The position numbers and the translations under genes were made by a program. The notes beneath the pieces were generated by a model, which worked only from the letters and a program-made list of their open reading frames with translations, was not told the DNA's origin and made no database searches. 64,000 bases of DNA from Topomyia yanbarensis (lineage: Eukaryota; Arthropoda; Insecta; Diptera; Culicidae). The number at the start of each line of letters is the position of its first letter. The first letter of the stretch is position 1. The stretch spans positions 200,690,397-200,754,396 of the forward strand of contig NC_080671.1 in assembly GCF_030247195.1 (NCBI RefSeq), given 5' to 3'. Positions 58,001 through 64,000 of this stretch are shown here, piece after piece.

Positions 58001-58147
58001 TTAAGACAAAATCTACATGAAGTAAATTGTTGCTTACATAAAATCCGATCTAAAATGATATTGATTAATAATAAAATCCACTTGTTTTGAAGTTATGTTG
58101 CTTCTTTAGTTAATAACTTTTCTCAGCGAATCTTCACAAACTTACAA
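55091..58147. other. Unassigned AT-rich stretch with a small triplicated octamer
   Basis: ACTTTAGT occurs three times in tandem at 55983-56009, followed by its complement. No other repeat or gene is recognised. Frames of 60-91 codons carry no domain I know. Confidence 0.35.
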
Positions 58148-58349
58148 CCCAAGCAACCAGAAGTTCGGATAATACTTAAAAAGCACACTTTAAAGTTCAC
58201 ATAACGTTTTTACCGAACTTTCAAGCTGCTTAAGCTTTAATGGAACTTGAAAGCTGCTTAAGCCGCTATTAGTACACAAAACGTATTGCAAAATTACTTA
58301 AAACGGGAAGCTTATGCAGCTTCCTTATACGCACTTTTGGTTGCTTGGG
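58148..58349. mobile_element. MITE, 202 bp, CCCAAGCAACC ends
   Basis: The left end CCCAAGCAACCAGAAGTTCG and right end (reverse complement CCCAAGCAACCAAAAGTGCG) are near-perfect TIRs of about 24 bp. Internal copies of GAACTT(T)CAAGCTGCTTAAG lie near 58215 and 58246. The TSD is ambiguous. No coding capacity. Confidence 0.75.
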
Positions 58350-58956
58350 AATGTTCCACGAATGTGTTCAGTAGAAGAATACCTTTAGAAATATATAGTT
58401 TTCTCGTGAATTTATTGATGAGGTGATTTTTTTAAGAATTTATTTTTAATTTTAACCGATTTTCCATGCTAATTTCCATATAAAATTTGAAATTTTTGGA
58501 GGGTCCGTAGACACAACCGATCGGTACCAAAATTTGCAGAATTACTAAGAGCCATAAAAGGAATCAATAAAGCCTGGTAGAGCTAAAAGTCAAAAATTGA
58601 ACCAGTCTATTACCCAGTTTAGTGCACTTCTGTTCGAAAAAGCAAAAACCAGTGCGCGGAACTAGTTAGGTACACATTAATCGAAAAATCCAAAAGTAGA
58701 CAGAGTTTCTGATCAGAAAGCTTTTCTTTCAGCTGTAGTGGCCCTAGAGGTAACCAGTGAGGTCCTACTTGTTTGCTTTGAAGACACTGTGCGAGTAACT
58801 CATGCCGAAAGACATCCAATTAATTTTTAGAACGTACCAGAATAATTTCCCTGGAGCTTTTGAGGACAATAAAAAATTCTAATAAGAATTATGATTGAAA
58901 TTTTTGTTTACTAGAAGCAACTTCCTTCTCATCGACTTTTTCCATTCTCAACTAAT
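58350..58956. other. Unassigned spacer
   Basis: AT-rich, with no recognised feature. Confidence 0.35.
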
Positions 58957-59478
58957 CTAAATGCGAAGAATTACAATAGCGTCGATTACGGCGACTGCGT
59001 TGGCTAGCTCCTGTATGCTAGAAACAGCAAAACGAAAATCACTAAACGCCTGAAAGCTTTGTGTTTTATAGTCATGCTTTCCTTTTAAATATTTTAATTC
59101 TGAATACAAAATATCGGTTGTGGCAGTCGCGTCTTTTTGAAGTAGAATACTTCTAACGTCCCGTTTCAAAATTTTCGGTAGAATAACGGATTTTGGAACG
59201 CGAATATCTGCTGCTGTACTGAATGAAAAAATATTTTTTGCACTATCTGATTTGAAAACCAAGCCAAGCGAGCTAAAGTAGTTTTCGTTCAAAGCTTCAC
59301 CCTTCGACGATGTAGTAGATTGTTTTCTTTCGATAGTCGGCCCTTTTGCGTTGAACGAAAACTGAACCGAGCATAGAACATACTGTGGGCAAGGGGTGGT
59401 GTGCGAAGTGCACGAGCGTTGATTTTTTTGTTCGATAGCCGGTACAAAACCGTGGGTCACAAGCAAGTGCGACATCAT
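58957..59478 (-). CDS. Unidentified 173-codon open frame
   Basis: The longest minus-strand open frame in the window. Parts look protein-like rather than random, for example [23 protein letters not shown] and [18 protein letters not shown], and the residue composition is mixed. I recognise no domain, zinc motif, transposase triad or signal peptide. It ends where the + strand H2A fragment starts. It could be a decayed transposon protein or chance. No splice sites or neighbours support a host gene. Confidence 0.25.
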   Translation of the reverse strand: MMSHLLVTHGFVPAIEQKNQRSCTSHTTPCPQYVLCSVQFSFNAKGPTIERKQSTTSSKGEALNENYFSSLGLVFKSDSAKNIFSFSTAADIRVPKSVILPKILKRDVRSILLQKDATATTDILYSELKYLKGKHDYKTQSFQAFSDFRFAVSSIQELANAVAVIDAIVILRI

Positions 59479-59640
59479 TCGTGTCTGTTTGCTGAGAAAG
59501 GATCACTATGCCGGGTGTGTCGGTGTCGGAGCGCCCGTTTACCTGTTAGCAGTGGTGGAATATTTTGCCACCGAAACTTTGGAGCTGACAAGAAACGCTG
59601 CTCGTGACAACAAAATGACCAAAGGTCTGCGAGACTTTTC
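59477..59640 (+). pseudogene. Histone H2A pseudogene fragment
   Basis: The + strand frame from 59477 reads [21 protein letters not shown], then [23 protein letters not shown]. This corresponds to the histone-fold core of canonical H2A (its LLRKGNYAERVGAGAPVYL and NAARDNKKTR segments). Several conserved positions are changed, including the acidic-patch neighbourhood and the LAGNAARD segment, which reads LTRNAARD. The N-terminal tail and the C-terminal docking domain are absent, and after about 59640 the similarity ends. It is either a truncated retrocopy or an old duplicated fragment. No introns, tail or TSD were identified. Confidence 0.8.
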
Positions 59641-59801
59641 TGGCCGAAACCACGCAAAAACCTTTTTTCGCATAAAAATAAATTTGATTTATTCTACGTT
59701 ATGTATATTTTAATGAAATTTTCCATTTTTTATTTAAATTAAAAGTCTATCGTTTAATGGTGCGTACAGTTGAAATTCAGTTTCTCATCCTACTTCCGTT
59801 A

Positions 59802-60833
59802 GGGGAGAGTGGGTACGCTTGATCCCACTTTTGTTTTTTCTCATAACTTTTCAATAAAATAGAAAATTTAAATTGCAAAATTCACCATATTGTAGTCAAT
59901 TCGAAATAAAAGAGCTATGAATTATGTCTAAATCCGAATACTATGACCTGTCAGTAATATGAACAGTTTTGAAAATCATGCCAAAACGAGGTTTTTATAA
60001 AAACGTGTGGTAACTTGATCCCCCGCCTACTAGGGCTAAAGAAACGAACCACACTATGGCCTATAGATACGAAACTTCAGCTAACCACCTATCCTGACAA
60101 ATTAATTAATAAGACTACCTTTTTAGATGTACGACAAACTTCAACCACAGTAGAAAGTCAAGGCAAGTATTTGTGGTAAATCAGTGCTGTTAACTGGCTT
60201 TTCCAACCTTCAATAACTTGATGATTTGTTCACGGAAATAACATTTTAGATCAATTAATAGTGTCAGGTACTTTATGAAAATTATGTTTTTCTATTTCTA
60301 TACATTTTGAAAGTGTTACAGGGATCAAAGACACCTGTTGTATGAGGTGAACAAAGTTTAACTTTTTTGTATGTGTTGTAAAACTTTTTATTCAAAAAAC
60401 GTGTTTTTCTAGGCAAACGCCCTTAGCAAGTATACGTACATGAAAATATTCATAAATAATTAGTTCGACTATTCCATAGAACCGTTCAAAACAATTGTAA
60501 AAGGGTCTTCGAGATGGACTTAAACACATATTTTCTAAAATATTACAACAACTTTTCCAAACCAAATATAATACATCAGATTTGCTTTTTAACCTTCCGG
60601 AAGTCGCGCTAGTGCCCTGAGTGCACTCTGCTGTGAAAATCTAGCGAAATCGTCTTAGCGCACCAGCGTCTGCTCGTTCGGTGGGCTATTTGCGCGACTT
60701 CCGTAGGGTTAAATATCATAAACGAGCAAATATTTCATTTTCTTCTTATATTGTGATAACTTTATGCGTATAGATTATGAGATATGGCCAGGGAATCAAA
60801 TATCCCTAAGAATCAAGTGTCATCACTCTCCCT
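59802..60833. mobile_element. G-rich TIR element, 1032 bp (CTTGATCCC type)
   Basis: The left end GGGGAGAGTGGGTACGCTTG and right end (reverse complement AGGGAGAGTGATGACACTTG) form imperfect TIRs, with TA on both sides (59800-59801, 60834-60835). CTTGATCCC recurs near 59817 and 60013. It has the same design as the elements at 11.1, 24.8 and 26.4 kb. It contains a TTAA MITE. Confidence 0.75.
60593..60708. mobile_element. Tiny piggyBac-type MITE, 116 bp, TTAA target
   Basis: The ends CCTTCCGGAAGTCGCGC and (reverse complement of the right end) CCCTACGGAAGTCGCGC form 17-bp TIRs. TTAA flanks both sides (60589-60592 and 60709-60712). A TTAA target with a CC(C/T)T start is the piggyBac signature. It lies inside the larger TIR element. 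Confidence 0.85.
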
Positions 60834-60944
60834 TACTATTTTTCACTTTGTGGAACTATTCCTCCTCGTGGTCCTATTTTTAGTGTTGAATTTTGGTGGG
60901 TTGTAACGTCATGAAAAACGAAAATTATTGTAAATTTTGACTAC

Positions 60945-61035
60945 AGGTAATCTTCGATACAACGTACCCTCGATATAATGTACCCTCGATATAGCGTCAC
61001 CCGATATAACGTACATTTTTCCTCGATATAACGTA
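60945..61035. repeat. CGATATAACGTACC subterminal repeats, one end of a pogo-like element
   Basis: Five diverged copies of a phrase of about 17 bp, CGATATAACGTACCCT, lie between 60957 and 61030, after ACAGGTAATCTTCGATAC. The style (terminal CAGGTAA, then TCGATA repeats) is like the pogo-like element at 10581. The opposite end was not found. Confidence 0.5.
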
Positions 61036-61120
61036 CATATTTTTTAATTTATTTTTCAGGTCCAAATTTCTCTTCAATTACGCATGTATTCCATATTTTA
61101 GGAATTCAATACGTTACACA

Positions 61121-62069
61121 TAGGGTTGTGGTACCGGTAATACCGGTACCGAAAATCCCGGGAATACCGACCCATTTTTGGTACCGTAATACCGGTACTG
61201 AACAAAAGCCAGTACCGGTATTTCCGGTACTATACAATTTTTTATGACAAATATGTTAACTCTGCAGGGGGATCTGGTTCAACATATCGGTCTGCAAGAT
61301 AAAGTTTAATTATATTAATTTTCCTTCTAGATAAATCGTTGAGATAACACCTTTGTGTGGGAATGAGGTGGGGCCATCATCATAATAATTCTATAAGTTA
61401 AAGTTTTATTAGCGACATTCTGATTGGTTTCCATTATTCACTTATCTATAAAAGAACAAACAGCGATTTAGTAGCTAACAGTTTTAGACTTGGTGAACTG
61501 CTTCAAATGGGGCGATTTGTAATTATTGGTGATCGGAAAATTCAGCAAAACTCCATAGTTTACAGGAAAGCAAGGAGCCTTGATATGCATTGGAGAATAG
61601 TAGGAAAACGACATAAATGTCGGAACCAATTTTCAGAAAAGCAAGAGAGGAAATGCGATTAACCTGCTCGGGTTTACTGCCATTCTCGCTTTGATTTACT
61701 GTTGTTAATAGGGTTTCATACATTTACCATCTGTTCAAATCGACGAAAGTCGCACCACTTAGCAGTTATTTATTTCAAAGTGGCCTAGATTTCGAAATTA
61801 AAGAAGATGCCCTATACGAAAAATATCTTCTGTGAAATAAGTCTTGCCATTCCGAAGCAATTAAAAACAATAAACATATTTTTTGATCAGCACAAATCAA
61901 TCATCTGAAAATAAGATCATCAGTTTGAGCATTCAATTTCAGTTTGAAGCCTTTTTCGAATTTTTTAAAAAATATTCTAGTACCGGTACTTTACCGGTAC
62001 TACCGGTACTGAGGGCTTCAGTACCGTAGTACCGGTTCTCGCCAAAAAGGGTCGGTACTGCGAACCCTA
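61121..62069. mobile_element. hAT-like non-autonomous element, 949 bp, copy 2
   Basis: Same length, same ends and, as far as I can read, the same sequence as 35534-36482 (constant offset of 25587). It is flanked by a different 8-bp TSD, GTTACACA, at 61113-61120 and 62070-62077, so it is an independent insertion and not part of a segmental duplication. No transposase frame. Confidence 0.95.
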
Positions 62070-62240
62070 GTTACACACAATCTTAAAACGTACTAATTGG
62101 ACTTCTAATGAGCATTTTAGGAATTGGCTACTTCATTGAAGGTTGCGAGAGCGATTTTTTCAATTTCATTTGCGTATGATCGTAATTTAGTAAAACCAAT
62201 CATTTATTTCAATAAATTATCCAAGATCAGTAAGTTCTGA

Positions 62241-62570
62241 GTATGAGCACGAGCATGAGCATGACGACTGTACAATTCGTAGTTGCTACTCCGTGATTGA
62301 CCAGAGCAAGCGAAATTGCACAAAGAATCAACGAATGGGGCCTGGGAGTAGCTATCCATTCTCAATGTGCACGTTTCGAGAGCTCTATACTTTGCAATGT
62401 CAATAACGGCGCCGGCTACGTCCTTACAGTCATCGGGGAAGGAAAGGAATGTTAGTACAACAAACGTTGTTATGGAGACCGTGTATACCTCTGCATCTCC
62501 ACGTTTGCCACGGGAAGGAGTTTTTGTTAGTTGGATGGGGTAAAGAGTTACACAAATGGATTCACCTTGA
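62241..62570 (-). mobile_element. SINE copy with GAGCAT-type tail, copy 3
   Basis: On + it starts GAGCACGAGCATGAGCATGA and shares its body with 8345-8560 (GTACAATTCGTAGTTGCTAC, GGCGCCGG, CAGTCATCGGGGAAG). It extends further, with GGAAGGAGTTTTTGTTAGTTGG like 41810-41830. The tRNA-like head is not present. A possibly related stretch continues to about 62640. Confidence 0.6.
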
Positions 62571-63049
62571 TAAGTGATACGATTTATGCAACTTTCAGAT
62601 GTGTTATCATGTGTTTTTTGCTCTGGGCAGCCGGCTGCCGAGAATTTATGATAGATTTATCGTTTGTTAAATTAATTCGGAGTTTCTCGTTTAGTAAAAT
62701 GCAACTTCAACTACGGACAGACGATCTTCGAGAGTGTTGCTTATCTTCAATTCAATCAAGTGACATGCGACCGAATTTATTTTACCTTCTTTCTTTATTT
62801 TGACTAAACACGACATTTCAAGACCAATTCAATGTAACGAAATGCTTTACTTTACTTTACAACTTATTTGCGAAATAGATTTGCTAATTTCCGATGTAAT
62901 TGATGATTGAAACTAATAAAAGTTATATTTGTATTCTTATTAGAGATGAAACGATAGCTGCAATTTTTTCCACGGATGATTGAATAAAATACTTGAATAA
63001 TCTTTAGTAATTAATATTTGCGCGCGTTGTTATGATAACTTGTGTTCAT
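62571..63049. other. Unassigned spacer
   Basis: AT-rich. CTCTGGGCAGCCGGCTGCCGAGA near 62618 matches the possible SINE at 32.0-32.3 kb. Otherwise nothing. Confidence 0.3.
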
Positions 63050-63400
63050 TTTGAACGGCATAAAACAAACACTACTTACGTTCCCGAAACGACCGACTTT
63101 ATATGTCTGATATACCGACGACTGATGACATGCGCGCGCAGTTTTTCATGCTAACTACCAAAAATAGAAGCAAGATTGGAAGCAAGAAGAGCGAAAAGAA
63201 ACCAATTTGCTAGCTCAATACAGCACAGTGTCAAATCCAGAAAATACAGAATATACAAGAAATGAAAACTCCGGCTTATGTCACCTCTTTCGATAACAAT
63301 CAAGCCATAACACTATTATACACATCTCGAAACATGGTTGTTAATCCCGACAATCAATAATAGTGCGCACACCACTCAAAATCATATGTTACTCTGTAAG
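63050..63400. repeat. Dispersed repeat family E, copy 2
   Basis: Matches 20137-20579 in several blocks in the same order and orientation. No coding capacity. Confidence 0.55.
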
Positions 63401-64000
63401 TCTCACTTTATTCTCAATGTCGAAAAACAGCCATATGAAGATAAATAAATAAACATAAACACCTAATGTATGCAGAGCATGTCAATATAGAGCCTGCACT
63501 ATTTCTCATTTCGCTCGCTCCTACACTCATGTAAATAAAAAGCATGGAAGCTATGGGTGTATGGCAGCCCCCTGCTAGGCAGCCATTTTGTCCTAGCCAA
63601 CATCTGCCTTTGATCAAATCAAAACAACCCAATGCTATTGCACAGGCGACATGGGCCTAGATGCGGCTAGGCCCACATATGTTGACTACTGTCAAAGTCT
63701 GTATATCTCCATAGAGGATGACAGGAGTGACACCCTCCTGGTGTATGGGTTATTAAAGTCACTCGCAGTCTGGGAAATTGGTCGAATCTTGTCACACGTA
63801 GATCCGCCGTAAGAAATCCACTGTTTACCCGGCAAATGCCAACAAAACTGCTTTCTCTGTCACTCGACACAGAGTACCCCAGGTCCAAAGCGCTATTCAC
63901 CCCCCTTTGACTCACCACAGCGACGGCTCAGCGCCGCGCACTACCACCAAAACTCACACATACACCATACAAGCGCTCATTCACACTTGTTCAGCATAGG
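63401..64000. other. Stretch that turns C-rich towards the window edge
   Basis: From about 63590 base composition changes (C-rich, low A/T). GGGCCTAGATGCGGCTAGGCCC at 63653-63674 is a small hairpin. This could be part of an LTR or another element that continues outside the window, but no partner is present. Confidence 0.3.

Noticed and set aside
63401..64000. LTR at the right edge
   Set aside because: Composition changes and a small hairpin are present, but there is no partner LTR, primer-binding site or TSD within the window.

Overview
The window looks like gene-poor, repeat-packed DNA from a large insect genome, most likely a culicine (Aedes/Culex-type) mosquito. That assignment is inferred from an I-clade (MosquI-like) retrotransposon with RNase H, Jockey/CR1-, R1- and gypsy-type relics, a tRNA-headed SINE and many small terminal-inverted-repeat (TIR) elements. 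No host gene with convincing exons is visible. The only host-gene-like sequence is a short histone H2A pseudogene fragment near 59.5 kb.

Layout. 1-0.45 kb: R1-clade reverse-transcriptase (RT) relic. 0.45-8.6 kb: dispersed repeats, two pairs of small DNA elements, a 0.5 kb foldback and a SINE tail. 8.6-20.1 kb: a nested stack. A Jockey/CR1-type LINE with a 46-unit hexanucleotide tail was split by an almost complete MosquI-like element (13-bp target-site duplication, TSD). Its ORF1 contains an odd insert flanked by a 248-bp duplication. That insert carries a pogo-like element (TA TSD), which in turn carries a G-rich TIR element. The host LINE was hit separately by a 1.17 kb foldback element with a 9-10 bp TSD. 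20-28 kb: diverged direct repeats and a large composite of G-rich TIR elements. 28.5-30.1 kb: a Harbinger-like MITE and a palindrome. 32-38 kb: tandem repeats and an R1 relic around a 2.8 kb foldback that contains a hAT-like element. 38-49 kb: relics of a gag-like, ORF1-only LINE family, including one copy bounded by a 12-bp TSD at 47.7-48.9 kb. 50-64 kb: a MITE, Jockey RT and gypsy Gag relics, the H2A fragment, another G-rich TIR element with a TTAA MITE inside it, and a second hAT-like copy.

The most informative points are: (i) insertion histories that can be read from TSDs, including an empty site for the pogo-like insertion within the same window; (ii) two same-length, apparently identical 949-bp hAT-like copies with different 8-bp TSDs, suggesting recent movement; (iii) a family of elements encoding only a zinc-knuckle ORF1 protein and no RT, analogous to mammalian HAL1 half-LINEs; (iv) a perfect 27-bp fold-back hairpin inside ORF2 of the MosquI-like element. 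All alignments were made by eye, so percentages are not given and the family names are provisional.
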